Positions 18,748 through 28,004 of a stretch of DNA of 64,000 bases are shown one piece after another. The notes beneath the pieces are model-generated. The model did not search any database and had not been told where the DNA came from. It was given only the letters and a program-made list of their open reading frames with translations. Both the position numbers and the translations under genes were made by a program. How positions within the stretch are numbered: the first letter of the stretch is position 1; each line of letters begins with the position of its first letter. Source of the DNA: Pseudomonas haemolytica (GTDB lineage Bacteria > Pseudomonadota > Gammaproteobacteria > Pseudomonadales > Pseudomonadaceae); the NCBI RefSeq assembly GCF_009659625.1, contig NZ_VOIW01000006.1, forward strand, positions 372,001 through 436,000, read 5' to 3'.

Positions 18748-19560
18748 GGATTTGATCGAGTACATATCCGTTATTGAGGTAACGGCGGCTATGGGTTCCG
18801 CCCTTACGGCGGGTCACTTTTGAAAAGAGCCCAAAAGTAACCAAAAGGCTCTTGCCCCACCACTCGGCACCTCGCTTAGGCTCGGTGTGCCCGTAATCCG
18901 ACATGGATTTGGGGGGCCGCCGCCACGCGCCATCCATGGCGCGGGGCGGCGGCCCCCCAAATCCATGTCGAATTCCGGCCAGCGTGGTTTAACGGGGCGC
19001 CTGAGATCAAAATCAAAAGCAAAAGCGAGGCGGCCTTATAGCCGACCTGATCGTTGAGGCGTATGCGTACCCCCTGTGGGAGCGGGCTTGCTCGCGAAAG
19101 CGGTGGGTCAGTCAACATCTATGTTTGCTGGGCCGACGCCTTCGCGAGCAAGCCCGCTCCCACATTTGATCTTCGCTGCCTTGAGCATTTCGTTCGCTTA
19201 ACTGACCCGCTCCCACGGAAAAGCAGAAGCGCCGCCAGCGTATCAACGATGCGAAGCGAGTCGCTCTTGATCTTGATCTTGATCTCAAGCGCCCCGTTAA
19301 ACCACGCTGGCCGAACGCAGGCTTGAATCCGTGGGTAACCCGGCAGGACGCCGGGTTAGCCGCACTGGGCCATGGATGGCCCATTGCGGCGGCCCACGGA
19401 TTCAAGCCGGAGAGAGGGCACACCGAGCCTAGGCGAGGTGCCGAGTGGTGGGGCGAGGACCTTTTGCTTACTTTTGGGTCCTTCCAAAAGTGAGCCGCTG
19501 TAAGAGCGGAACCCTAAGTGGCCGTTACTCAAATAACGGATATGTACTCGGTCAAAACCC
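18748..19560. repeat. Composite nested-palindrome element, copy 2
   Basis: It has the same orientation and layout as copy 1 and fills the gap between hxcS and the DING gene. In the left arm the branched hairpin is replaced by one long uninterrupted hairpin (GACATGGATTTGGGG... pairing with ...CCCCAAATCCATGTC). The stem change relative to copy 1 (T to G) is matched by A to C on the other side. The terminal-arm hairpin is CCGCC-CTTAC-GGCGG where copy 1 has CCGCT-CTTAC-AGCGG, again a compensated pair. The right branched hairpin is nearly identical to copies 1 and 3. A TTGATC unit near 19265 is repeated more often than in the other copies. Confidence 0.9.
19075..19166. repeat. REPIN at the centre of composite element copy 2
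   Basis: Inverted REP pair (GTGGGAGCGGGCTTGCTCGC and complement) around a loop that runs in the same direction as in copy 1. Confidence 0.88.
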
Positions 19561-19592
19561 CAACACCCTCCCACACTCTTGACCCCATGAAG

Positions 19593-20801
19593 TCAGGTAA
19601 CCAACTGGTTGATCTCGATGATCGGCAACAACACCGCCATCACAATCACCAACACCACCGCCCCCATCACCACAATCATCAGCGGTTCCAGCAGTGCAGT
19701 CATACCCATGGCCCGCCGTTCGATATCCCGCGACAACGTCTGCGCCGCGCGCTCCAGCATCGGCGGCAGCGAGCCGGTTTTTTCGCCGCTGGCGATCAAG
19801 TGGATCAACACCGGCGGGAAGACTTTTTCCAGCGCCAGCGCCGGGGCCAGGTTGACACCTTCGCGCACCTTGGCCGTTGCATCGTTGACGCACCGGCTCA
19901 AACGGTCGTTGGACAAGGTCTGGCGCGCCGCCTCCAGGGCGCGCAGCAATGGCACCCCGGCGCCGCCAAGAATCGCCAGTGTGGAGGCAAACCGTGCGGT
20001 ATTCAGGCCCAGCACAAAACGCCCGATCAGCGGCAAGCGCAGTACGCGGCTGTGCCAGTTGAGCCGCGCCACGGGGTTGCGCAGGTACAGGCGCCAACCC
20101 CAGAAGCCACCGACGATTCCGGCAAAACACAGCCAGCCCCAGGCACGAATAAAGTCGCTGGCGTTGAGCATCGCCAGGGTCAGGCCCGGCAAATCCTGGC
20201 GCGCCTGGGAAAACGCGCTGACCACCTGGGGCACCACGTAGCTGAGCAGGAAAATCACGATGCCGATAGACACCAGCCCCACCACGCCGGGGTAGATAAA
20301 CGCCGTCATGATTTTGCCCCGCAGGTTGTTGCGCTCCTCGATGTAATCGGCCAGGCGCTCCATCACTTGGGCCAAGTCACCGGACTCCTCCCCCGCCGCG
20401 ATCAACGCTCGATAAATCGACGGAAAGTCCCGTGGCCGCGCCGCCAACGCATCCGCCAGGCGCATGCCGCCGCGCACATCGGCACGCACCGCGCTCAGGG
20501 TCTGGGCGATGTGTTTTTTCTCGGCCTGCTCCACCGTCGCGCTCAGCGCCGCCTCCAACGGCAGGCTGGCACCCAGCAGGCTCGCCAGCTGCCGCGTGGC
20601 CCAGGCCAGGTCGTTGTCCGATAGCTTGGCGGTGAACCAATGGCTGCTTGCCGTTTGCGGGTTCCCTTCGATTTGCACCAGCAAGGCGGTCAAGCCACGC
20701 CCGCGCAGGTTGGCAAACGCCGCGCTCTGGCTGTCGGCTTCCACGTGGCCGGTCTCGACCTTGCCGCTGGCATCGGCGGCTTCATAGCGGTAGCGATTCA
20801 T
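19593..20801 (-). CDS. hxcS: Type II secretion inner-membrane platform protein HxcS (GspF family)
   Basis: GspF is the polytopic platform protein that couples the secretion ATPase to pseudopilus assembly. The 402-residue length is typical. The protein starts MNRYRYEAADASGKVETG and has two T2SSF cytoplasmic domains: about 65-190 (RQLASLLGASLPLEAALSA, FPSIYRALIAAGEESGDL) and about 265-390 (FASTLAILGGAGVPLLRALE, HLIASGEKTGSLPPMLERAA). Hydrophobic segments are at about 165-195, 215-240 and 370-395. The start overlaps the hxcR stop by one base (TGATG), so the two are translationally coupled. It is the last gene of the hxcX-S run. Confidence 0.93.
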   Translation of the reverse strand: MNRYRYEAADASGKVETGHVEADSQSAAFANLRGRGLTALLVQIEGNPQTASSHWFTAKLSDNDLAWATRQLASLLGASLPLEAALSATVEQAEKKHIAQTLSAVRADVRGGMRLADALAARPRDFPSIYRALIAAGEESGDLAQVMERLADYIEERNNLRGKIMTAFIYPGVVGLVSIGIVIFLLSYVVPQVVSAFSQARQDLPGLTLAMLNASDFIRAWGWLCFAGIVGGFWGWRLYLRNPVARLNWHSRVLRLPLIGRFVLGLNTARFASTLAILGGAGVPLLRALEAARQTLSNDRLSRCVNDATAKVREGVNLAPALALEKVFPPVLIHLIASGEKTGSLPPMLERAAQTLSRDIERRAMGMTALLEPLMIVVMGAVVLVIVMAVLLPIIEINQLVT

Positions 20802-22219
20802 CAGGCGTCCCGTGTCACACGCAAAATTTCTTCGCAGGCGGTGGCACCGCTGCGCACCCAGCGCTCACCATCTTCACGCATGCTGAACATCCCCGCTCGC
20901 CGTGCGGCCAGGCGCAGCTCCTGCTCGCCGGCGCCCTGATGGATCAGGCTGCGCACCTCGTCATCGACGCAGAACAATTCATGGATCCCCGTGCGGCCGC
21001 TGTAGCCGATCTGGTTGCACTGCGCGCAACCCACCGGGCGCCAAGTGCCGGGCGCAGCCGGGTCTTGCTGCTTGCAATGCGGGCACAGGCGCCGCACCAG
21101 GCGTTGGGCTAAAACGCCCAACAACGACGACGCCAACAGGAACGGCTCAACGCCCATATCGATCAAGCGATTGACCGCCGACACCGCATCGTTGGTGTGC
21201 AAGGTGGCGAGGACCAGGTGGCCGGTGAGCGAGGCTTGCACAGCGATTTGCGCGGTCTCCAGGTCACGGATCTCACCGATCATGATGATGTCCGGGTCCT
21301 GGCGCAGAATCGCCCGCAGTGCCAGGCCGAAGGTCATGTCGATCTTGGCGTTGACCTGGATCTGGCTGATGCCCGGCAAGTCGTACTCCACCGGGTCCTC
21401 CACGGTGAGGATATTACTGGTGCTCGCATCCAGCCGCGCCAGGGCCGCGTAGAGGCTGGTGGTCTTGCCACTGCCGGTGGGCCCGGTGACCAGCACAATG
21501 CCGTGAGGCTGGCGGATCAAGGTGTCGAGGCGCGCCAGCAACTGCGGTTCCATGCCCAGGGTTTCCAACTGCAAGCGCCCGGCCTGTTTGTCCAACAGGC
21601 GCATGACCACCCGTTCGCCATGGCCAGTGGGAACGGTAGACACGCGGATATCAATGGGCCGCCCGGCCACGCGCAAGGCGATGCGACCGTCCTGGGGCAG
21701 GCGTTTTTCGGCGATGTCGAGCTGGGCCATGATCTTGATCCGCGACACCAGCGCACCATGCAATGCCTTGCGCGGCGACACTACGTCTCGCAGCGTGCCA
21801 TCGACGCGGTAGCGCACCACCGAGTGAGTCTCATAAGGCTCGATATGGATATCGCTGGCTTCGTCGCGGGCGGCCTGGGTCAGCAAGGCGTTGATCATGC
21901 GGATCACCGGGGCGCCGTCCTGGGTGTCTAGCAGGTCGGTGATCTCGGGCATGTCTTGCATCAGGCGGTCGAGGTCTACCTCGTTTTCCGCGGCGCCTAC
22001 CACGGCGGCAGCGCTGCCGGTGTCGGCGTAGGCACTGGCGAGCAGGCCGTCGAGTTCATCGTCGCGCACCTGTTCGAGGTGGGTTTGGCCGAACTGGCGC
22101 TGGACTTCGCTGATCGCCCAGCCGGGGGTTGAGGGGCAGACGGTCAGCAACACGCCCTCCTCGCCTGGGCGCAGGAGAATGCGCTGGGATTTGGCCCAGG
22201 CGTAGGGGAGCAGGCTCAT
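20801..22219 (-). CDS. hxcR: Type II secretion ATPase HxcR (GspE family)
   Basis: This hexameric cytoplasmic ATPase drives Hxc secretion. Length is 472 residues. The N-terminal domain (1-110) is the part that contacts GspL. The ATPase core shows Walker A GPTGSGKTTS (about 255), the Asp box SDIHIEPY, Walker B IIMIGEIRD and the His box GHLVLATLHTNDA. A four-cysteine zinc motif follows (CPHCKQ ... CAQCNQ), as in GspE and absent from many type IV pilus relatives. The start lies 28 bases after the hxcQ stop. Confidence 0.95.
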   Translation of the reverse strand: MSLLPYAWAKSQRILLRPGEEGVLLTVCPSTPGWAISEVQRQFGQTHLEQVRDDELDGLLASAYADTGSAAAVVGAAENEVDLDRLMQDMPEITDLLDTQDGAPVIRMINALLTQAARDEASDIHIEPYETHSVVRYRVDGTLRDVVSPRKALHGALVSRIKIMAQLDIAEKRLPQDGRIALRVAGRPIDIRVSTVPTGHGERVVMRLLDKQAGRLQLETLGMEPQLLARLDTLIRQPHGIVLVTGPTGSGKTTSLYAALARLDASTSNILTVEDPVEYDLPGISQIQVNAKIDMTFGLALRAILRQDPDIIMIGEIRDLETAQIAVQASLTGHLVLATLHTNDAVSAVNRLIDMGVEPFLLASSLLGVLAQRLVRRLCPHCKQQDPAAPGTWRPVGCAQCNQIGYSGRTGIHELFCVDDEVRSLIHQGAGEQELRLAARRAGMFSMREDGERWVRSGATACEEILRVTRDA

Positions 22220-22247
22220 TGGGGTGGCCCCTTTCTTGCGAGCACAC

Positions 22248-24563
22248 TCACCGCCGCCCCTCCGACACCGGCACTGGAACCGCTCGAATCACCGCCCGCG
22301 GCCCCTGCGCCTGCGGAATCGCCTTATCCACCGACGGCAACTGCGGCGCCTGCACATCCGGCAGCGCCCAGCTATGCTCCGGCTGCAAGCCACCCTGGGC
22401 GCGGCGCATGAACTCATAGCGGTTCAACGTAATACTGCGCCCCGCCTTACTGTCGCGAATGATGTAGGGCCGCAGGAACACCATCAGATTGGTCTTGCTG
22501 ACACTGCGCGCTTCATTGCGAAACAACGCCCCCAACCCGGGGATATCCGACAACCACGGCACTGCATCATTGCTCTGGCTGTAGCCGTCTTGCAGCAACC
22601 CACCGAGCACCATGATCTGCCCGTCATCAAGCAAAATACTGGTATCGATCGCACGCTTTTTGGTCACCGTGCCCGCCGCCACCGACGCGCGGGGGTCGAC
22701 GCTGCTGACTTCCTGGTAGATATCGAGTTTCACCGTGCCGCCCTCGGAAATCTGCGGCCGTACGTTCAACTTGAGCCCCACTTCTTCACGCTGTACGGTC
22801 TGGAACGGGTTATTGCTGGTGCCACCACCACCGGTCACATAGCTGCCGGTGACAAAGGGAATGGTCTGCCCGACAAAAATACTCGCCGCTTCGTTGTCCA
22901 GGGTCAGCAGGTTCGGCGTGGACAATACGTTGGTGCCGCCCTTGCTCTTCAAGGCGCGGGCCAGCACCTTGAGGTCGAGCACCTTGCCGATGCCGGGGAT
23001 ATCCACGGTACCGTCAACCACGCCGATATTCAGGCCCTTGGGCAATACGTCGATGCTGGTCTTGCTGGTGGACGTGCCGTTCAAGCCACTGCCACCCAGG
23101 TTGACGCCGCCAAATCCGCCCTTGCCGCCCAGATTGCCCGCCTGCCACTGCACACCGAACTCGCTGGCGTCGTCTTCGCCCACTTCCACGATCAGGCTTT
23201 CGATCACTACCTGGGCGCGGCGCTGGTCAAGCATGTCGATGACTTCGCGCAGGTTGCGGTACAACGGGTCGGGTGCGGAGATCAGCAAGGTGTTGGTAGT
23301 CGCGTCGGCCTGGAGCGTGACACCGCCGGCGCTGAAGGCGGTGCTCTGGTCGTTGGAGGTGCTGGTGCTGGAAGATTTGTCCTGACTGTAACCCGACTGC
23401 ACGCCGCTGCCGGTGGGCGTGCCGCTACTGCTTTGCGCGCTGGCGCCCTGGGTGTTCTGACTATTGCCGCCCATGGCACTGAGCTTGCCGCGGGCTTCGT
23501 CACTGACCCCGGACTCGCTCTCACCGGTGAGCAAGCCGCGCAGGGACTGGGCCAACTTGCCCGCCTGGGCGTTGCGCAGGTACACCACGTGCATATTGCT
23601 GGGGTTGCTCTGGGCGTTGTCGAGCTTGTAGATCAGGTTGCGCGCCAGTTCCGTGCGTTCCGGGCTGCCGGAGCGAATGATGATCGAATTGGAACGCGGG
23701 TCGCCCACCACATTGATCTTCTGGGTCTGGTCGGCGCCCTGGGTTTCCAGCAGTTCAGCGACCATCGCGGCGATGTCCACGGCGATGCCGTTTTGCACCT
23801 TCACCACATCGGTATCGATGGCGCTGGGGGTGTCGATGCCGTCGATTATCTGCGCCACCCGTGTGAGGTTCTCGGCGTAGTCGGTGATGACGATGCTGTT
23901 GTTACCGGGGTAGGCATTGATCGGGTTGTTGGGCGAAACAATGGGGCGCAGCACCGGGATCAGGTTCACCGCGTTTTCGTATTGCAGGCGGAAGGTGCGG
24001 GTTTGCATGCCGCTGCTACCGGTGCTGTAGATTGGCCCGCCAAGCAGCTTGGCATCGGCCTCCGGTACCACCTGGGCGACGCCACCCACGTCGACCACGC
24101 TGAAGCCCTGCATGCGCAGCGCCGCAAGCAGCATGTCGTAGGCTTGATGGGCCGGCACCTGGCCTTCGCTGACCAGAGTCAGGTTGCCTTTTACCCGTGG
24201 GTCTACCAGGAACTGCTGGCCGGTGGCACGGGACAGCGCACGCACCACCGCCTGGATATCCGCGTCGACAAAATTCAGTTGCACCGGCTGATCCCCCAGC
24301 GGGTTACGCGCCTTGGTCGCCGCGGGGGCGTGGGCACGGGCGCTGTTGGTCAGCGGATGCACCACCCGTGGCGCGGGCACCGGTTCACGCTGGCGCTCCA
24401 GTACGCTTTCGCTGGTGCGGCGGGTCTCGGCCAGGGGCTGGCCGAGTTCGCTGTCCACCAGCAATGGCTTGGATGATTGCGGGTTGCTGCACGCGCCCAG
24501 GGCCAGCAACAGCAGCGGCGCAACCTTGCGAAAAGGCGCGGGGTTGGAGACTGACCACTTCAT
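22248..24563 (-). CDS. hxcQ: Type II secretion secretin HxcQ (GspD family), lipoprotein
   Basis: The 771-residue outer-membrane secretin has a lipoprotein signal peptide (LLLLALGAC, lipobox LGAC). P. aeruginosa HxcQ is a lipid-anchored secretin that needs no separate pilotin, and the lipobox suggests the same here; no GspS-like gene is nearby. N0 begins at VQLNFVDADIQAVVRALSRA. N1-N3 domains follow (YENAVNLIPVLRPIVSPNN; VVYLRNAQAGKLAQSLRGLL), with a Ser/Gly/Gln-rich insert at about 355-420. The secretin C-domain has VESLIVEVGEDDASEFGVQW, GGTNVLSTPNLLTLDNEAA and VPWLSDIPGLGALFR. The start overlaps the hxcZ stop by 4 bases (ATGA). Confidence 0.95.
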   Translation of the reverse strand: MKWSVSNPAPFRKVAPLLLLALGACSNPQSSKPLLVDSELGQPLAETRRTSESVLERQREPVPAPRVVHPLTNSARAHAPAATKARNPLGDQPVQLNFVDADIQAVVRALSRATGQQFLVDPRVKGNLTLVSEGQVPAHQAYDMLLAALRMQGFSVVDVGGVAQVVPEADAKLLGGPIYSTGSSGMQTRTFRLQYENAVNLIPVLRPIVSPNNPINAYPGNNSIVITDYAENLTRVAQIIDGIDTPSAIDTDVVKVQNGIAVDIAAMVAELLETQGADQTQKINVVGDPRSNSIIIRSGSPERTELARNLIYKLDNAQSNPSNMHVVYLRNAQAGKLAQSLRGLLTGESESGVSDEARGKLSAMGGNSQNTQGASAQSSSGTPTGSGVQSGYSQDKSSSTSTSNDQSTAFSAGGVTLQADATTNTLLISAPDPLYRNLREVIDMLDQRRAQVVIESLIVEVGEDDASEFGVQWQAGNLGGKGGFGGVNLGGSGLNGTSTSKTSIDVLPKGLNIGVVDGTVDIPGIGKVLDLKVLARALKSKGGTNVLSTPNLLTLDNEAASIFVGQTIPFVTGSYVTGGGGTSNNPFQTVQREEVGLKLNVRPQISEGGTVKLDIYQEVSSVDPRASVAAGTVTKKRAIDTSILLDDGQIMVLGGLLQDGYSQSNDAVPWLSDIPGLGALFRNEARSVSKTNLMVFLRPYIIRDSKAGRSITLNRYEFMRRAQGGLQPEHSWALPDVQAPQLPSVDKAIPQAQGPRAVIRAVPVPVSEGRR

Positions 24564-25072
24564 GAAGCTTCCTTAGCGCCAAGCGCCTGATCCATGCGAA
24601 CGGTGCCGGACACGGTGCCGGCCGAGTTGTCGATGACGTCCGCGGCGCGTTGCAAACGGGCCTCGGACACCTCCAGGGAAAACTCACGGGGGTTACCCAG
24701 CAGCCAGCCCACCACGGCGTCAGCCGGCGCCTTGTCGAACGTCAGGCGCCACGTACCGGCGTCCAGCGCCTGCAATTGATAGCGGCCTTGCAGCCCGGCG
24801 TTATCCAGGGTCTGGCGCAGGGCGACCTCGTCGGCCTGGCGTGGCGCGGCCACGCCCTGCAATAAGATCTGCAAGGCTTCGGCCTGGGCACGCAGCTTGG
24901 GGGTTTCGACTTGCCAGTAATCGATTTTCTTCAACGCCGGTTGCACCAGCACCAGCCAGGTCAATAGGCTCGCCAAGATCAACCCGGCCGCGCTAACCAG
25001 GCGTTTTTCGCGCAAGGCCAGGCCGTTCCAGAACACCTGGGCCTGGCAGCGCGCACGCTGGAGCTTATTCAT
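24560..25072 (-). CDS. hxcZ: Type II secretion protein HxcZ (GspM family)
   Basis: GspM is a bitopic inner-membrane protein that stabilises GspL. I chose ATG 25072 (MNKLQRARC), with GGAAG seven bases upstream; an in-frame ATG at 25078 is also possible. That gives 170 residues: a short cytoplasmic end, one membrane helix (about 26-45, LVSAAGLILASLLTWLVLV), a coiled stretch and a periplasmic ferredoxin-like domain (QALDAGTWRLTFDKAPAD, VSEARLQRAADVI). It overlaps the hxcY end by 8 bases and the hxcQ start by 4. The family call rests on topology and position, as sequence conservation in GspM is low. Confidence 0.85.
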   Translation of the reverse strand: MNKLQRARCQAQVFWNGLALREKRLVSAAGLILASLLTWLVLVQPALKKIDYWQVETPKLRAQAEALQILLQGVAAPRQADEVALRQTLDNAGLQGRYQLQALDAGTWRLTFDKAPADAVVGWLLGNPREFSLEVSEARLQRAADVIDNSAGTVSGTVRMDQALGAKEAS

Positions 25073-26144
25073 CCTCATCTTCCGCGTCTTGCACGCCTGG
25101 CTCGACCTGCGCCGGACCAATGTTCCAACCCTGGTCGTCGCGGGTGGCGGCAAACCCTGCCTCGGCCAATGCCGCCTGCCAGTCGCCTTCGGCCGCCGGG
25201 TTGTGGCTGTCGGCGAGCAACGCCAGGTGCAAGCGGCCTTGCTCGAAGTTCAGGCTGTCGACACTGCCCACCATAAACGGCAAGTGGAGGCCCGCCAGTT
25301 GCAACAGGCTGGTGAAGCGTTGACCAGGGTCCGCCGCCGCCCCGCTCTGACGGGCGGCCAACTGTTGGCGCGCTTGCTGCAAGGGGTTGAGCACCACCGG
25401 CAATTGCGGAAACGCCTGGCGCACCTGCTGGCTCATCAACGCCTTGAGCCGCTGGCCTTGGTCTGCCTGGCGGGCGGCGTAGAGGTTCAGGCCCAGAGTC
25501 CAGATCACCGCCGCCAGCGCCACACACGCCAGCGCCCTGCCCCAGCCGCCACTGGCGCGCTGGCTCAGGCCCGCGTGCAAGCCCCAGGCAGGCACAGCCC
25601 CGCTCCAGCGGTGCGCCGCCTCTACCAGCGGCACTTCCAGCGCCTGTTGCCCCAATGGGTGCACAGCACCTTGTTGCAGACTCTCGCGGGTCAGCCAATA
25701 ACCTTCATCCAGGGCCGCCGTGGCCACCGGTAAGGCATAGGGCGCCGGGTAAACACCGCGCAGCCGCAACTGCGCCTGGGCAAGCACCTGGGTCAAGCGC
25801 TGCAATCCGGCCTTGGGTACCCAGGCCACCTGTACACGCCCATCGCTGTCACGGGGGCCGTGGGCCACGTGCATCTGGTCCACCGCGCCGAGGATCAGCG
25901 CCTGCGCGGCACAGGCCACAGCGGCAGCGGTTTTCGCCGCGGGCAGCGGCGGCAGTTCAAGGCTGGTAAGCAGGCTGTCGCGAGGGTGCAGAAAGCACTC
26001 CAGTGCCTGGCGGTGCTGGCCTAATCGCGCCAGGCTCTCACACCCGGCTGACACCACCACGCCACGTTCCAGCCAGGCAAATTGCACCGGGCTGTCGACG
26101 CTCAACTGCGCAAGCGGCGGCAAGCCGATGCGCAAGCGCTTCAT
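25065..26144 (-). CDS. hxcY: Type II secretion protein HxcY (GspL family)
   Basis: GspL links the ATPase to the inner-membrane platform. The 359-residue protein has an actin-like cytoplasmic domain (1-235), a membrane helix at about 238-257 (ALACVALAAVIWTLGLNLYA), a coiled region rich in Gln, and a periplasmic domain (FMVGSVDSLNFEQGRLHLAL) ending in an acidic tail (EDEDE). It overlaps hxcX by 4 bases (ATGA). The N-terminus is short for the family but otherwise typical. Confidence 0.88.
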   Translation of the reverse strand: MKRLRIGLPPLAQLSVDSPVQFAWLERGVVVSAGCESLARLGQHRQALECFLHPRDSLLTSLELPPLPAAKTAAAVACAAQALILGAVDQMHVAHGPRDSDGRVQVAWVPKAGLQRLTQVLAQAQLRLRGVYPAPYALPVATAALDEGYWLTRESLQQGAVHPLGQQALEVPLVEAAHRWSGAVPAWGLHAGLSQRASGGWGRALACVALAAVIWTLGLNLYAARQADQGQRLKALMSQQVRQAFPQLPVVLNPLQQARQQLAARQSGAAADPGQRFTSLLQLAGLHLPFMVGSVDSLNFEQGRLHLALLADSHNPAAEGDWQAALAEAGFAATRDDQGWNIGPAQVEPGVQDAEDEDE

Positions 26145-27031
26145 ACGCCCACCCGCGACCAGATCACCTGGGGCTGGCGGTCTTCAGGCCGATGCAACAA
26201 CGCGTCGAGGGTTACCCGCCGCTGCTCGCGGCGCACCTGGCCGTGCAGGCCAAACCACTCACTGGTGATGCCCACCTGCACCGACTCCACCGCCACCTGT
26301 GGCAAGCGCAGCCGGTTGACGAAATCCCCACGGTTGATAAACCAGCGCCCGCTGTCGCGCTCGGCCACCAACGCCTGGGCCTGGGACACACTGAGTGCCG
26401 GCACCACCGCACTGAGCACTTCAGCGCTGGCGGTGTTGCCATTGACCCAGGTATTGGCGGGCAACACGCTGATAAAACCCTGGAGGCGCCGCAGTAACGC
26501 TGGGTCCACGCCCTCTATGCCTGCCAGGTCTTCAAGGCTGCGCAGCATCGGGTACCTGGCCGGCACCACGACGTCGTTGATACGCTGGTCGTAGGAGCCG
26601 AGCACCCGCTGGCTGATGCGCCGACTTACCGCCGGGTCGACGCCGATCAAGCCGCACAGACGCTCGAAATGCTGCAATTGTTCGGTATCCGGCTGCTGGC
26701 GATTGACCAGGTTGCGCAGGTTGAACTTGCCCTGCTCATCCACCAACCGCGCTTCGAACGCCCCGCCCTGGGCACGGGCCCAAGGCTGGTCAAGGCGTGT
26801 CAGCACATCCTTCTGCCGCGCTTCCCATAGCAGTTGGCGACTGTATTCCAGCCCGCCCTGCAACAGCCATTGCGCCTGGATACGCGACTGCTCGGCCTCC
26901 AGGGAGCGGGTGAATACACCCTGGCGGGTGAGCATCGCCCCGGCGAGCACCGCCACCACCGCGGCGATCAGCAAGGCGCTGATAATCGCCATGCCGCGTT
27001 GCTTCGCCGCTGCGGGCGAATGCCTGTTCAT
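26141..27031 (-). CDS. hxcX: Type II secretion minor pseudopilin HxcX (GspK family)
   Basis: GspK caps the pseudopilus tip together with the I and J minor pseudopilins. The 296-residue protein has a prepilin leader (KQRG|MAIISALLIAAVVAVL) with Met at +1 and, unusually for pseudopilins but usual for GspK, no Glu at +5. The large alpha-helical domain follows (EQGKFNLRNLVN, LRSLEDLAGIEGVDPALLRRL), then the second alpha-beta part (SGRWFINRGDFVNRLRLPQV). The prepilin peptidase that would process it is not encoded here; PilD elsewhere presumably serves. It starts 8 bases after hxcT. Confidence 0.92.
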   Translation of the reverse strand: MNRHSPAAAKQRGMAIISALLIAAVVAVLAGAMLTRQGVFTRSLEAEQSRIQAQWLLQGGLEYSRQLLWEARQKDVLTRLDQPWARAQGGAFEARLVDEQGKFNLRNLVNRQQPDTEQLQHFERLCGLIGVDPAVSRRISQRVLGSYDQRINDVVVPARYPMLRSLEDLAGIEGVDPALLRRLQGFISVLPANTWVNGNTASAEVLSAVVPALSVSQAQALVAERDSGRWFINRGDFVNRLRLPQVAVESVQVGITSEWFGLHGQVRREQRRVTLDALLHRPEDRQPQVIWSRVGV

Positions 27032-27039
27032 GGCGCGCC

Positions 27040-27489
27040 TTACAACTGCCAGGAGCCGATATCGGCATTCACGCCGTCGCCATCCGGTTGGCCATCGGCG
27101 CCCAGGGAGAACACGTCCACTTCACCATTGGCGCCTGGGTTGAGGTAGTGATACGGGTTGCCCCACGGGTCGTTGGGCAGGCGTTCGAGGTAGGCGCGCC
27201 AGTTGCTGTTCTTGGCATCTGCAGGGCGCTCCACCAACACCTTGAGCCCCTGGTTCATGCTCGGGTAAGTGCCGTGGTCGAGGCGATAGAGTTTCAGCGC
27301 CTGCATCAACCCGCCGATGTCCTGCTTGGCGGCGGTGGCCCGGGCCTGGTCCGGGCGGTCGAGCACCTTGGGCACCACCATCGCGGCCAGGATCCCGAGG
27401 ATGACCACCACCACCATGATCTCGATCAGGGTGAAACCACGTTGGCCGCGAGGGCCTGGCAATGGGGACGTTAGGGGCGCGATATCCAT
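27040..27489 (-). CDS. hxcT: Type II secretion major pseudopilin HxcT (GspG family)
   Basis: GspG is the main subunit of the pseudopilus. ATG 27489 (MDIAPL) is preferred over the upstream in-frame ATG at 27516, because AAGGAA lies seven bases before it. That gives 149 residues with a fairly long leader ending GPRGQRG|FTLIEIMVVVVILGILAAMVVP (Glu at +5). The C-terminal part has the calcium-binding GspG signature NDPWGNPYHYLNPG...GEVDVFSLGADG. It is the first gene of the minus-strand hxcT-X-Y-Z-Q-R-S run, divergent from hxcV. Confidence 0.94.
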   Translation of the reverse strand: MDIAPLTSPLPGPRGQRGFTLIEIMVVVVILGILAAMVVPKVLDRPDQARATAAKQDIGGLMQALKLYRLDHGTYPSMNQGLKVLVERPADAKNSNWRAYLERLPNDPWGNPYHYLNPGANGEVDVFSLGADGQPDGDGVNADIGSWQL

Positions 27490-27638
27490 CTCGACATTCC
27501 TTGGCTGGGGGTGCATTTCGTGGCGCAGTGTTGCAAGAACATATGTCAGTCGTATTGAAAATCCTCGGGAGCTTTAGTCGCCGTTCGGTCAACTGCCGCG
27601 GCTAGTCTGCAGGCCTGTGCCCAGGCTTTGAGAGCGCC

Positions 27639-28004
27639 ATGTACCACCGTCGCAAGGAGCAAGGCTTTACCCTGATCGAAGTGCTGGTGGCGCTGGCGAT
27701 CATCGCCGTAGCCATGGCCGCCGCCGTGCGCGTGGCCGGCGTGATGACCTCGGGCAACGGCCTGCTGCGCGACAAAGCCATGGCCTTGCTGGCAGCGCAA
27801 AGCCGCCTGGCGGAGTTGCGCCTGGGTGGGCGCATCAAGGCTGGCCGGCAGACTTTCGAGTGCGACCAGGGCCGGCTGAAATTGCGCTGCGAACAAACCA
27901 TCAACACCGATGGGCGGTTGTTCCAGGTTAGCGTGCAGGTGCTCGACGCCAGCCGCGACGCGCCACCCCTGGCGCGCCTGGAAACCCGGGTCATGGGCGA
28001 GTGA
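27639..28004 (+). CDS. hxcV: Type II secretion minor pseudopilin HxcV (GspI family)
   Basis: The 121-residue protein has the prepilin motif RRKEQG|FTLIEVLVALAIIAVAMAAA and a short GspI-like globular domain (KAMALLAAQSRLAELRL, then a small beta sheet). GspI seeds the pseudopilus tip. It is transcribed away from hxcT, with 149 bases between the two starts, and its 3' end overlaps the 3' end of hxcP on the other strand by 14 bases. Confidence 0.85.
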   Translation: MYHRRKEQGFTLIEVLVALAIIAVAMAAAVRVAGVMTSGNGLLRDKAMALLAAQSRLAELRLGGRIKAGRQTFECDQGRLKLRCEQTINTDGRLFQVSVQVLDASRDAPPLARLETRVMGE

